A stretch of DNA of 45,002 nt, from NCBI GenBank assembly GCA_017516765.1, contig JAFXBE010000017.1:1-45002 (forward strand). Reading direction: 5' to 3'. Positions 1 through 7,650 of this stretch are shown here, piece by piece. The stretch's first letter is position 1. Each line of letters opens with the position of its first letter. The stretch is from Clostridia bacterium. GTDB taxonomy: Bacteria; Bacillota; Clostridia; Christensenellales; Aristaeellaceae. Below the pieces are notes generated by a model that was given only the letters and a program-made list of their open reading frames with translations, was not told the DNA's origin and did no database searches. Position numbers and translations under genes: made by a program.

Positions 1-230
1 CCGGGCGGCAAACGGCGATAGGAACCCCTTGCTACGCAAGGGTTCCGAAACCACCGGAAGGGTGAACGCAGTGAACCGAGGCGTGAGGACAGCGCGATAG
101 CGCTCCCGCAGTGCCGAAGCCCAAAGCCGACCACAGGTCGGTTTTGGGCCGCAATGCACGCCGCTGGTTTCGGATTGACAATCGGAGGGCTGCGGCCCGA
201 CCATACCTCTGGGACTTCTTTGACAGTCTG
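1..230 (+). repeat. Dispersed repeat E, long copy
   Basis: This stretch has no convincing gene. Its two ends match, in inverted orientation, the shorter copy at 27001-27132: bases 1-55 and about 156-230 align almost perfectly, while about 100 bp in the middle (56-155) are absent from the other copy. The extra part holds a hairpin (CCAAAGCCGACC / GGTCGGTTTTGG, about 121-148). A second small hairpin lies near 24-46 (AACCCCTTGC / GCAAGGGTT). The copy starts at the window edge, so its true left end is not visible. Both copies sit just beyond the 3' end of a minus-strand operon. No transposase or clear target duplication is seen. Confidence 0.75.
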
Positions 231-270
231 AAACGCCCCTGTTTTCCGAAAGGAAAACGGGGGCGTTCTC
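231..270 (-). terminator. Terminator of the feo operon
   Basis: A hairpin with arms AACGCCCCTGTTTTCC and GGAAAACGGGGGCGTT and a GAAA loop lies directly downstream of the last small gene of the feoAB operon (minus strand). The run of T after the stem is short on either strand, so termination direction is inferred from context. Confidence 0.7.
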
Positions 271-283
271 TGTTTTGCGTATT

Positions 284-436
284 TCAGTTTTTCCCGCAGC
301 CGCAGCCCCGGGAGGCGCATTCCTTGCTGTAGGGGCAGCCCACGCACTTCTGCCCCTGTTTCTTTGCCCGGATCACATAGGCGGCCGCACCGCCCACGAT
401 CAGCAGAATGACCAGCACAAGAAGAATGTTTTCCAT
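284..436 (-). CDS. FeoB-associated Cys-rich membrane protein
   Basis: A 50-residue gene read on the minus strand. Residues 4-22 form one hydrophobic membrane segment, followed by a basic turn (RAKKQ) and a Cys-rich tail with five cysteines (CVGC, C40, CGC at the end). The start ATG is preceded by a GGGGG-rich ribosome site. Length, layout and position immediately after feoB match the FeoB-associated Cys-rich membrane protein family of Bacillota, whose members may help iron handling at the FeoB channel; that role is inferred. It follows feoB by 24 bp and is the last gene of the operon. Confidence 0.88.
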   Translation of the reverse strand: MENILLVLVILLIVGGAAAYVIRAKKQGQKCVGCPYSKECASRGCGCGKN

Positions 437-460
437 GGTTCTGCCCCCTTTCTTTGCAGT

Positions 461-2473
461 TTATGCTTCCGCTTTGCCTTCGTATTCGGTGGTCACCTTT
501 TTGTCGGCGTTCATGATCAGCCGCACAACAACGGCAACCATCAGTGCAACGGCGATGAGACCGGGCAGGAAGCCCGCGCCCAAGCTGCCGGTGGTGATGA
601 GTGTGCCCAGCTGGTACACCAGATAACCCACGGTAAAGCCGGTGCCCAGCTGCATGGCGATGCCACCCCACAGCCACTTCTTGTCCTTGATCTCGGAGTT
701 CATTGCACCGATGGCGGCAAAGCAGGGAGGGGTGAACAGATTGAACATCAGGTATGCCAGCGCAGCCACTCTGGTAATGGCGAATACGGTAGCCACCTCT
801 GCGCCTGCGCCCTCCATCAGCGCCAGCTCTTCGGTATCGATCAGGTTCTCAAGCCCCACAAAGCATACCGCCAGCGTGCCCACCACGTTTTCCTTGGCGA
901 TAAAGCCGGTAACGGCTGCGGCAGCCAGCTGCCAGCTGAGCACGCCCACAATGGGCACCAGCACATAGGCAAAGGGATGGGCAATGGTGGCCAGAATGGA
1001 GCTTTCTGCGCTTTCTGCCAGCCGGAAGCTCCAGTCGAAGCTCTGCATCACCTGTACGGCAGTGTTGCACAGAAGGATGATGGTAGCAGCTTTGACGATG
1101 TAGCTCCAGCCGCGGCTGAGCATGGAAAGGGCTGCGCGCTTCAGGCTGGGCCACTTGTATTCGGGCAGCTCAATGATAAAGTAGCTCTTGCGGTTCTTGC
1201 TGCCGGTGATGCGGTTGATGATGAGCGCACCAATGAAGATGAGCAGGATACCGACGAAGTACATCAGCGTGCCCACCCAGCTGGCATCCTCGAAGAATGC
1301 GCCGGCAAACAGGGCGATGACCGGCAGCTTTGCGCCGCAGGGCATCCAGGGTGCCAGCATGGCGGTCGCCTTGCGCTCCCGCTCGTTGCGGATGGTACGG
1401 CATGCCATAACGCCGGGGATGGCGCAGCCGGTACCGATCACGAAGGGGATGACAGACTTGCCGCTGAGACCCACCTTCTTGAAGATGGGGTCAAGCACAA
1501 CGGAGACGCGTGCCATGTAGCCGCAATCCTCCAAAAGAGCGATGAGGAAGTACATGACCATGACCAGCGGCAGGAAGCCAACGACCGCGCCCACACCGCC
1601 GATGATGCCATCCACCAGCAGCGCCTGCAAAAGGGGATGGGCGTTTTCCAGAAGACCGGCGACCCAGCCCTGGAACTGCTCGATCCAGCCCACGAGGGTG
1701 TCGGCCAGCCACACGCCCAGACCCAGCGGGCCGTCGCTCTGGGAGATGTGGAACACCAGGAACATGACCAGCGCAAAGATGGCAATGCCCGCTACAGGAT
1801 GGGTGATGACCGCGTCGATCTGATCCTGCACGTTCTTGTCGCCGGTGCGCACGGTGCGCTTTTCCACCTGCTTTACCACGCCGTTTACAAAGGCGAAGCG
1901 CTCCCGGTCGGCAGCTTCTGCCGCCTCTTTGGTGCTTACGTCCCGATCCTTCTGGGAGAAGGGCGCGGGCTGCCCGCTGCCGGCGGCAGCCATGGCGGCC
2001 TTTACCACCTGCTCCAGACCCTCGCCGGTGGTGGAGGTGGTCTCGATGACCGGGCAGCCCAGCTTCTGAGCCAGCAGATTTTCGTCAATGTCGGTGTTCT
2101 TCTTCTCGTTCACATCCGCCTTGTTCAGCGCAACCACCACAGGGATGCCCAGCTCCAGCAGCTGGGTGGTGAAAAACAGGCTGCGGCTCAGGTTGGTGCC
2201 GTCCACGATGTTCAGGATCACGTCGGGGTTTTCCTGCTGCACATAGCCGGAGGTGATGCTCTCTTCGGACGTGAAGGGAGACATGGAGTATGCGCCGGGC
2301 AGGTCTACCGCGATCACATCCTCCCGGTTGCCGGTCAGGTTTTTCCGGATGGGGGCTTCCTTTTTGTCTACGGTTACGCCAGCCCAGTTGCCCACCCGCT
2401 CGTTGCGGCCGGTAAGGGCGTTATACATGGTGGTCTTGCCACTGTTGGGGTTGCCTGCCAAAGCAATTCTCAT
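461..2473 (-). CDS. feoB: Ferrous iron transport protein B
   Basis: FeoB is the inner-membrane Fe(II) permease with a cytosolic N-terminal GTPase. The G1 loop is at residues 7-14 (GNPNSGKT) and the DLPG switch motif and NKAD specificity motif follow. The C-terminal part has the two Gate regions with multiple membrane helices, including the conserved Cys motifs GTGCAIPG and PCGAKLP. At 670 residues it is close to the usual size, with a compact linker. It lies downstream of feoA and upstream of the Cys-rich peptide on the same strand. A possible operator palindrome sits between feoA and feoB at 2530-2545, so feoB might be separately tuned. Confidence 0.97.
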   Translation of the reverse strand: MRIALAGNPNSGKTTMYNALTGRNERVGNWAGVTVDKKEAPIRKNLTGNREDVIAVDLPGAYSMSPFTSEESITSGYVQQENPDVILNIVDGTNLSRSLFFTTQLLELGIPVVVALNKADVNEKKNTDIDENLLAQKLGCPVIETTSTTGEGLEQVVKAAMAAAGSGQPAPFSQKDRDVSTKEAAEAADRERFAFVNGVVKQVEKRTVRTGDKNVQDQIDAVITHPVAGIAIFALVMFLVFHISQSDGPLGLGVWLADTLVGWIEQFQGWVAGLLENAHPLLQALLVDGIIGGVGAVVGFLPLVMVMYFLIALLEDCGYMARVSVVLDPIFKKVGLSGKSVIPFVIGTGCAIPGVMACRTIRNERERKATAMLAPWMPCGAKLPVIALFAGAFFEDASWVGTLMYFVGILLIFIGALIINRITGSKNRKSYFIIELPEYKWPSLKRAALSMLSRGWSYIVKAATIILLCNTAVQVMQSFDWSFRLAESAESSILATIAHPFAYVLVPIVGVLSWQLAAAAVTGFIAKENVVGTLAVCFVGLENLIDTEELALMEGAGAEVATVFAITRVAALAYLMFNLFTPPCFAAIGAMNSEIKDKKWLWGGIAMQLGTGFTVGYLVYQLGTLITTGSLGAGFLPGLIAVALMVAVVVRLIMNADKKVTTEYEGKAEA

Positions 2474-2529
2474 GGGGTTGCCTCCTTGGTTTTGGCTGTA
2501 TTGTGCAACACAGACGGTCTGCCGCCGTG

Positions 2530-2545
2530 GTTAGCATCGCCTAAC
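2530..2545. promoter_or_regulatory. Feo-type operator box 3 (feoA-feoB gap)
   Basis: The minus strand reads GTTAGGCGATGCTAAC, a palindrome of form GTTAG-N6-CTAAC. It matches in size and half-sites the two boxes upstream of feoA. It lies between feoA and feoB, 57 bp before the feoB start. Binding by a DtxR-type metal regulator is inference. Confidence 0.5.
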
Positions 2546-2595
2546 TGTTATGGGAAAAGAAAACGGTCTGTGCGACCGTTCCGGGCCTGTGCCCG

Positions 2596-2814
2596 TTACA
2601 CCACAATGGCCTGCGCCAGCTGGTTGTCGATGGAGTAGCGGCCGTCCTTGACGGCGATGACGCAGCCGGAACGCTTGCGGCTGACCACGGTGATGGGCTC
2701 GCCGCTGTAGCAGCCCAGCGAAAACAGAAAGGCATTCAGCTCCTCATCGTCGGTATCGATGCGGCGGATGATGTATTCCTGACCCTCGTTTGCCCGAAGC
2801 AGATCCATTTCCAT
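2596..2814 (-). CDS. feoA: Ferrous iron transport protein A
   Basis: FeoA is a small cytosolic SH3-like protein that works with FeoB in Fe(II) uptake. This 72-residue protein has the expected layout: an N-terminal GQEYIIRRI strand, the LNAFLFSLGCYSGEPITVVSRKRSG core, and the C-terminal KDGRYSIDNQLAQAIVV end. It is the first gene of the operon, followed by feoB after a 122-bp gap that carries an operator-like palindrome. Its own 5' leader is about 90 nt from the predicted transcription start and holds two further palindromes. Confidence 0.95.
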   Translation of the reverse strand: MEMDLLRANEGQEYIIRRIDTDDEELNAFLFSLGCYSGEPITVVSRKRSGCVIAVKDGRYSIDNQLAQAIVV

Positions 2815-2848
2815 GCTGCTGCGCCTCCTGTTGCTGTTGCACGATGCG

Positions 2849-2909
2849 GTTAGCCTTGCTTAACCCATCGGTTGAAAGAATGTCACTCCGTCGATTAGAA
2901 GTGACTAAC
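2849..2909. promoter_or_regulatory. Two operator boxes in the feo leader
   Basis: On the minus strand, GTTAGTCACTTCTAAT (2894-2909) lies at about the transcription start and GTTAAGCAAGGCTAAC (2849-2864) lies within the leader. Both share the form GTTA-N8-TAA(C/T) with the box at 2530-2545. A separate inverted repeat GTCACT-N12-AGTGAC spans 2882-2905. Placement just downstream of the -10 box fits repression, for example by a DtxR/IdeR-family iron sensor; the regulator is not in this window. Confidence 0.6.
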
Positions 2910-2912
2910 TAT

Positions 2913-2941
2913 TTTATAGCACCATCCGGAAGAATTGTCAA
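2913..2941 (-). promoter_or_regulatory. feoAB promoter
   Basis: The minus strand has a perfect -35 TTGACA (2936-2941), a 17-bp spacer and -10 TATAAA (2913-2918). Transcription would start near 2906, inside the first operator box. Confidence 0.88.
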
Positions 2942-3046
2942 CAGTATGAAAACACAACTTTTCTGCGTGGAAGAAAACAGACCGGATGAGACAAGCGAAA
3001 CGGGCAGGGGGCGGATCGCCGCCGACCCCGCCGGCACCGTTTCCCC

Positions 3047-3709
3047 TCAGTTGACTGCGCCGCCATCCCCCCATATATACGCCGCCACGGCGGGAAAGAT
3101 GGCCCGGTAGCCTTCGGGCCTGATGTGCATGCCCTCGATGGTGTATTCCGCCTTCAGCCGCCCCTGATCATCCTTCAGGGGATCGTTTACATCAATATAG
3201 GTGTGTCCTCGCCGCTGCGCCAGCAGACGTACCTGCTCGTTGGCGGCGGCGATCTTTTCGTTGGTGCGCACCAGCAGGCAGGGCTTCATGTGCTCGGCGG
3301 CGGCATCGTAGTTGATGGGATAATACGCCATCAGATAAATGCGTACGCCGGGCACTGCCGCCTCGATCTTTGCAAGGATCTGTTCGTAGTTGGCGATCAT
3401 TTCGTCAATGGTACGGGAAGGATCGCTCAGGTCGTTGGTGCCGATGTTGATGAACACCTTGCTGGGCGCAAGGTCGGTCACACACAGATCCACAATGGGC
3501 AGCATGTCTTCGGTGCGGTAGCCGCCCACGCCCCGGTTGTACAGCATGGGCGCACCCTCGCCCAGCTCGCTTGCCCATTCCTCCACGGGGAACATCTCCA
3601 TCAGGGAAGAACCGGCAAACACCACCTGCCCCTTCTGCGCCAGACGGTTTTTCTCCCGGAAACCTTCCACCATCTTCTCTTTTTCCAGCCGCCATGCTTC
3701 CTTTGCCAT
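3047..3709 (-). CDS. SGNH/GDSL-family hydrolase
   Basis: A 220-residue predicted esterase/acylhydrolase. SGNH blocks are visible: block I FAGSSLME with the nucleophile likely S35, block II Gly in NRGVGGY (about 60), block III GTND with N92, and block V EGMH with H195. The residue normally Asp in DxxH is Glu192 here. No signal peptide is seen, so it is probably cytosolic and could act on sugar or phospholipid esters; the substrate is unknown. An in-frame upstream Met at 3766 exists, but the ATG at 3709 has an AGGAGG site 8 bp away and is preferred. It is transcribed divergently from the kinase gene. Confidence 0.88.
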   Translation of the reverse strand: MAKEAWRLEKEKMVEGFREKNRLAQKGQVVFAGSSLMEMFPVEEWASELGEGAPMLYNRGVGGYRTEDMLPIVDLCVTDLAPSKVFINIGTNDLSDPSRTIDEMIANYEQILAKIEAAVPGVRIYLMAYYPINYDAAAEHMKPCLLVRTNEKIAAANEQVRLLAQRRGHTYIDVNDPLKDDQGRLKAEYTIEGMHIRPEGYRAIFPAVAAYIWGDGGAVN

Positions 3710-3756
3710 TCCCCTGTCCTCCTCTTTGTGATGCGCCCGGGCGCTTCTTTTCGGTA

Positions 3757-3785
3757 AGGATAACACAATTGCAGTCGGTCAACAA
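3757..3785 (-). promoter_or_regulatory. Promoter of the SGNH hydrolase
   Basis: Minus-strand -35 TTGTTG (3780-3785), 17-bp spacer, -10 TATCCT (3757-3762). The hexamers are only moderate. It lies back to back with the kinase promoter. Confidence 0.5.
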
Positions 3786-3804
3786 GCCGATTGTGTGTAT
3801 AGAC

Positions 3805-3834
3805 TTGCAAAAACCGCCATGATGATGCTAAACT
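3805..3834 (+). promoter_or_regulatory. Promoter of the kinase/LytTR operon
   Basis: -35 TTGCAA (3805-3810), 18-bp spacer, -10 TAAACT (3829-3834), about 45 bp before the GTG start of the kinase gene. Moderate match. Confidence 0.5.
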
Positions 3835-3881
3835 GATGGAAACATACAAAATGATCGGATAAAAGGAAGGGGCGTGCAGCA

Positions 3882-5270
3882 GTGAGCGAATATGCATTCT
3901 TATTTGTCTCCCTTCCCCTGTTTGTCTTTCTTTGCGTACCGCTGGTGATCATTCTTTTCACCATTCTGCGGCGTACGCTGCACGAGCCCTTCCGCCGGGA
4001 GGACATGCTGCCCGTCTGCCTGCTGCTGATCACAAACCTGATAACCAACCGTTTGATCGCAGCCATCGCTTCGGGGCTGAACATCCTGTCCTCCCTGCTG
4101 TTTTTCTGGATCACCATCCGTTTCGTATACCGCAGGCGGGGAATGGACTGCTTTCTGTGCATGATGCGCATCGTGGTGATCCTCTGCCTGATGGAAGCCA
4201 TGTGCATGCTGCTGTTCTACCTGATGTCCCTGCTGGGCTTTGACCAGACCCGGCTGATGGTGACCACCCTCCAGGATTTCTGCCAGCCGGAGACCCTTTT
4301 CTACTTCACGCTGCTCAATACCCTCAGCGCGCTGGCGGTATACCTGCTGGTGGTTCTGTGGCAGACGCTTTTTGAGAAGAACGAACCCCGCTGCTACCGC
4401 GTGCCCGGTCGGTTCTGGCTGTATGTGCGCATTCTGGGCAGGATCCTTCTGCTGCTGTTCGCCGGGCTGGGCATGCTGACCATGCCCTTTACCCTCTTTG
4501 GCGACCAGTCCCTGATCCGTTACCTGATCGAGAACAAGGAACAGTATGTTCTGCTCTCCATCTGCTGCGCGGTGCTGATGTTCATTGTTCTGTCGTATCT
4601 GGTGCAGGATCTGCGCTACATTATGCAGCTGGATACCATTGACCAAATGAAGCGGATGCAGACCATATCGGCAGAGCACCTGCAAAGCCTGCGCCAGTTC
4701 CGCCACAACATGGCCAACATGCTCTACGGTATGCAGGGCTACATCATTTCGGGCGACCGTGAAAAGCTGGCGGCCTACTATGCCGAAATGTGCGCCAACT
4801 GCGCGCTGGTGAACAACGACAACATCGCCTCGCTGGAGCAGATCCCCAGCCCGGCGGTACGTACCCTTCTGCTCAACCACATCAACAACGCCCGCCAGCT
4901 GGATCTGCCCCTGAACATCTGTGTGCAGGACGGTCTGGTGATCCCCAGAACGTTGAGCGAGCCCGACCTTTGCCAGGTGCTGGGCGTGTTGCTGGACAAC
5001 GCCATCGAAGCGGCAAACGATGCCGCCGAGCGCAATGTGGCGTTGGAGATGCGCAACGTGGACGGCGGGCTGGAAGCGATCGTTCGCAACAGCTATGCCG
5101 GGGAGGTGCAGACCACGCTGCTGACCCGCGGCGGCGGCAGCACCAAGGAGGGGCACAGCGGGCAGGGGCTTGCCAGCTGCTACCGCATTCTTGCCCGCAA
5201 ACGGAACGCACACCTCAATTTCTGGGTAACCGGGCAGCACGTGCAGGCCCAGCTGCTTCTGAACCGGTGA
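3882..5270 (+). CDS. AgrC-like sensor histidine kinase (GHKL)
   Basis: A 462-residue membrane sensor kinase. The N-terminal half has about six to seven hydrophobic helices with no extracellular domain, as in AgrC-type peptide sensors. The phosphoacceptor is probably H275 in LRQFRHNMANML, followed by a GHKL ATPase with N-box LLDNAIEAAN (N373) and G-box GQGLASC. It starts with GTG behind an AAGGAAGGGG site. It is co-transcribed with the LytTR regulator 40 bp downstream. No agrB or agrD-like pre-peptide gene is adjacent, so its ligand is unknown. Confidence 0.88.
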   Translation: MSEYAFLFVSLPLFVFLCVPLVIILFTILRRTLHEPFRREDMLPVCLLLITNLITNRLIAAIASGLNILSSLLFFWITIRFVYRRRGMDCFLCMMRIVVILCLMEAMCMLLFYLMSLLGFDQTRLMVTTLQDFCQPETLFYFTLLNTLSALAVYLLVVLWQTLFEKNEPRCYRVPGRFWLYVRILGRILLLLFAGLGMLTMPFTLFGDQSLIRYLIENKEQYVLLSICCAVLMFIVLSYLVQDLRYIMQLDTIDQMKRMQTISAEHLQSLRQFRHNMANMLYGMQGYIISGDREKLAAYYAEMCANCALVNNDNIASLEQIPSPAVRTLLLNHINNARQLDLPLNICVQDGLVIPRTLSEPDLCQVLGVLLDNAIEAANDAAERNVALEMRNVDGGLEAIVRNSYAGEVQTTLLTRGGGSTKEGHSGQGLASCYRILARKRNAHLNFWVTGQHVQAQLLLNR

Positions 5271-5310
5271 CCCTCTGTGCAAACAACATCCACAAGGGAG
5301 GCTCAACGCC

Positions 5311-6042
5311 ATGCTGCGACTGATCCTTTGCGACGATAACCCCCGGCACAACCAGATCATGACCCATCACCTGCAGGAGATCCTGCCCAGACTGCCCATG
5401 CCTGCAGAGATCGCCCTTGCCACCACCGACCCCCGTGAAGTGCTCGCCTATGCCGAACAAAACGACGGCGATGCCGTGTACCTGCTGGATCTGGAGCTGG
5501 ACCACGAACTGAGCGGGCTGGATGTATGCCGCAACCTGCACCGGCTGCGCCCGACCGCCGATGTGATCTATGTATCCGCCTATGCGGAATATGCCATGGA
5601 ATGCTTCCAGTCCCATGCCTTCGATTTTATCCTGAAGCCCTACACGCCCCAGCGGTTGGAAAATGCCCTGCGGGATGCCATACTGCACATACAGCGCAGC
5701 CGGATCGTTTACCCGCTGCATGTAACGGCAGGCTCCGTCACCCGGGTGCTGAATCAGAAGGAGATCTTATGGCTGAAGATGGATCGGGAATATGTGACCG
5801 CCATTATGACCTCCGGTGAATTCACCTGGCGGGAAAGCCTGACCAGGCTGATGCCCCGGCTGAACCCGGACTGGTTTATCCGCATACACAAAAGCTGTGC
5901 CATAAACCGGCTGTACATTCAGCATCTGGACACCAAAAGCCGTGAGTTGACCATGAAGGACGGTTCCGTGCTGACCGTCTCCCGCAGACTGATTCACGAA
6001 GTGACGGGCGTCATGGAACCCCCGGCTGCACCCCAGGCGTAA
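5311..6042 (+). CDS. LytTR-family response regulator
   Basis: A 243-residue response regulator. The receiver domain has acidic D8/D9, phosphoacceptor D60 (YLLDLEL), S89 and K109 (LKPY). The C-terminal LytTR DNA-binding domain spans about 140-235 and contains the typical FIRIHKSCAINRLYI stretch. It would be phosphorylated by the kinase encoded just upstream. LytTR regulators usually bind direct repeats upstream of their targets; no such repeats were recognised with confidence here. The targets are unknown; the GH5 gene downstream lies behind its own promoter and leader and might be one. Confidence 0.93.
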   Translation: MLRLILCDDNPRHNQIMTHHLQEILPRLPMPAEIALATTDPREVLAYAEQNDGDAVYLLDLELDHELSGLDVCRNLHRLRPTADVIYVSAYAEYAMECFQSHAFDFILKPYTPQRLENALRDAILHIQRSRIVYPLHVTAGSVTRVLNQKEILWLKMDREYVTAIMTSGEFTWRESLTRLMPRLNPDWFIRIHKSCAINRLYIQHLDTKSRELTMKDGSVLTVSRRLIHEVTGVMEPPAAPQA

Positions 6043-6092
6043 GCCCATCCCCGGCTGATTCTACCAACGGTTTTGTTCCTGCTATCACTGAC

Positions 6093-6121
6093 TTGCATCC
6101 AATTGTTCCATTCTCTACAAT
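6093..6121 (+). promoter_or_regulatory. Promoter of a structured leader/small RNA
   Basis: -35 TTGCAT (6093-6098), 17-bp spacer, -10 TACAAT (6116-6121). The predicted start, 6-7 bp downstream, is G6128, which is the first base of the 11-bp stem of the following hairpin. Confidence 0.68.
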
Positions 6122-6127
6122 GATGAT

Positions 6128-6198
6128 GCATCGCTGTACAGGCACCTGCTGCCCTGCATATCATGAACATCAAACATTCATACAGCGATGCGTTTTTT
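6128..6198 (+). ncRNA. Candidate 71-nt small RNA or attenuator
   Basis: The predicted transcript begins with GCATCGCTGTA (6128-6138), which pairs perfectly with TACAGCGATGC (6181-6191), followed by G and six T (6193-6198). The 5' and 3' ends are thus closed into a terminator. Inside, CAGGCA and TGCC(C)TG can form a smaller hairpin, leaving an A-rich single-stranded part (about 6157-6180). It could be a free small RNA, or the first terminator in the leader of the GH5 gene. No known riboswitch class was recognised. Confidence 0.5.
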
Positions 6199-6206
6199 GC
6201 CTGTAT

Positions 6207-6237
6207 GCCTGCCGCATTTCTGCCGGCAGGCTTTTTT
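6207..6237 (+). terminator. Second leader terminator before GH5
   Basis: GCCTGCCG (6207-6214) pairs with CGGCAGGC (6224-6231) and is followed by six T. It is a classic intrinsic terminator 9 nt after the first T-run. A third strong hairpin without a T-run follows at 6239-6272 (TGCCGCACCGG / CCGGTGCGGCA). No good promoter was seen between here and the GH5 start, so read-through may be required. Confidence 0.8.
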
Positions 6238-6356
6238 GTGCCGCACCGGCGATTTTCCCCACCGGTGCGGCAGGACAAAGCGGCAGGCCGGTCGAATTAT
6301 GTTCAGCAAAACATGCTGCGGCATTCCTGCTGCAGAGAAAAGCGAGGAAATAACCC

Positions 6357-7391
6357 ATGCGCATTTTTGAAGGATACCAGAAGGGCATCAATCTGGGCGG
6401 CTGGCTGAGCCAGCTGGTGGGCAACAACGACGCCCACTTCAACCATTTCATTACCGAGAGCGACATCGCCCGCATCGCCGCCTTCGGCTGCGACCATGTG
6501 CGCCTGCCCGTGGACTGCGACATCGTCTTTGCCGACGAGGGCAACACCATCCTGCCCCGGATCGAATACATCGACAAATGCATCGACTGGTGCGGCAGCC
6601 ATGGACTGAATCTGGTCATCGACCTGCACAAGACCTTCGGCTACATGTTCTCCACCATCGACCGGGATTACGGCGCAACCTTCTTCCACGACGAAAAGCT
6701 GCAGGCCGCCTTCCTGCGCATCTGGACGGTGTTTGCCCGGCGGTACGGCAAGTATGCCGACCGGGTCGCCTTTGAGCTGCTCAACGAGGTGGATCTGCCC
6801 GATGTGGTGGACGAATGGAACGGCATTGTAAGAAAAGCCATCGAGACCATCCGCCCCATTGCCCCGGATACCTGGATCCTGATCGGCGGCGTGCGCTACA
6901 ATGCCGTTACCAGCGTGCCCACCCTGGATATACCCTACGACGATAAGATCGTCTACAACTTCCACTGCTACGAGCCGCTGATCTTTACCCATCAGGCTGC
7001 ACCGTGGATCGCTCATATGCCCCACGATTTCCACATCGCCTACCCCCTGCCCGTGGGCGACTATGCCAAAACTGCCGAAGCGCTGGGACTGTGGCAGGCC
7101 GGGGAAGCCAAGCCCGGCGATGAGGATCCCATCAGCCCGGAATACTTCGAAAAGCTGTTCCTGCCCGCCATCCGTACCGCAGAGGAGCGCAACGTGCCCC
7201 TGTACTGCGGCGAATACGGCGTCATCGACCGTGCCCCCACCCCCGATACCCTGCGCTGGCTCCGGGACATCAACGCTGCCTTTGCCAAATACGGCATCGG
7301 TCGTGCGCTCTGGACCTACAAGGTGCATTCCTTCGGTTTGACAGATGCCCATTATGACGATATCCGGGAGGAAATGGTCAAGGTGCTGTAA
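6357..7391 (+). CDS. Glycoside hydrolase family 5 (endoglucanase-like)
   Basis: A 344-residue TIM-barrel glycosidase of the GH5/cellulase superfamily. It opens with GINLGGWL (10-17), has the acid/base E144 in FELLNEVD and the nucleophile E286 in YCGEYG. There is no signal peptide or carbohydrate-binding module, so it probably acts in the cytosol on imported beta-linked oligosaccharides; the exact substrate cannot be told. The start has a GAGGAAA site. It follows a leader with up to three hairpins and is followed by a terminator at 7509-7540, so it appears to be a single-gene unit. Confidence 0.9.
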   Translation: MRIFEGYQKGINLGGWLSQLVGNNDAHFNHFITESDIARIAAFGCDHVRLPVDCDIVFADEGNTILPRIEYIDKCIDWCGSHGLNLVIDLHKTFGYMFSTIDRDYGATFFHDEKLQAAFLRIWTVFARRYGKYADRVAFELLNEVDLPDVVDEWNGIVRKAIETIRPIAPDTWILIGGVRYNAVTSVPTLDIPYDDKIVYNFHCYEPLIFTHQAAPWIAHMPHDFHIAYPLPVGDYAKTAEALGLWQAGEAKPGDEDPISPEYFEKLFLPAIRTAEERNVPLYCGEYGVIDRAPTPDTLRWLRDINAAFAKYGIGRALWTYKVHSFGLTDAHYDDIREEMVKVL

Positions 7392-7500
7392 TGGGGGGAT
7401 GCCAGAGGGCTCTGCCCTTTGGAAACCCGGCAGAGGGCTATGAGCCCCCTGCACCCCGCATACTGCACCCGCTTTGCGGGCGTAGGGGGGGAAGATCAAT
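7392..7500. repeat. GC-rich hairpin repeat (family A)
   Basis: Directly after the GH5 stop lies a string of G/C-rich short inverted repeats (GAGGGCTCTGCCCTT, then GGGCTATGAGCCCCCTGC and CCCGCTTTGCGGGCG). Similar strings occur beyond the 3' ends of other genes in the window (9941-10050, 14625-14722, 24555-24640, 24850-24890). No protein is supported. Confidence 0.6.
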
Positions 7501-7508
7501 GTTTCTTT

Positions 7509-7540
7509 TGCGCTCCGTGTTGGCGGGGCGCATCTTTTTT
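7509..7540 (+). terminator. Terminator after GH5
   Basis: TGCGCTCCG pairs with CGGGGCGCA (one G-T pair) and is followed by TCTTTTTT on the plus strand. Confidence 0.8.
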
Positions 7541-7610
7541 GGGTATTTTGACCGTAGCCATGGGACGGCAAAAATGGTTCGTCCTTTGGCTTTCGAGCAT
7601 TGCATTTATC

Positions 7611-7646
7611 TTTTATCGAAATATTTTTATCGTAAAACGATAAAAA
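7611..7646. promoter_or_regulatory. Operator upstream of the DUF2975 operon
   Basis: A near-perfect palindrome TTTTTATCG-TAAAA-CGATAAAAA (7624-7646) lies 5 bp before the -35 box, with a further half-site TTTTATCGA at 7611-7619. The obvious candidate ligand is the small HTH protein encoded in the same operon (8390-8608); this autoregulation is inferred. Confidence 0.6.
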
Positions 7647-7650
7647 GTTG

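Noticed and set aside
275..2638. A 787-codon open frame on the plus strand over feoB
   Set aside because: It is the opposite-strand shadow of a GC-rich gene; composition is His/Gly/Gln-rich with no domain, while feoB on the other strand has all motifs.
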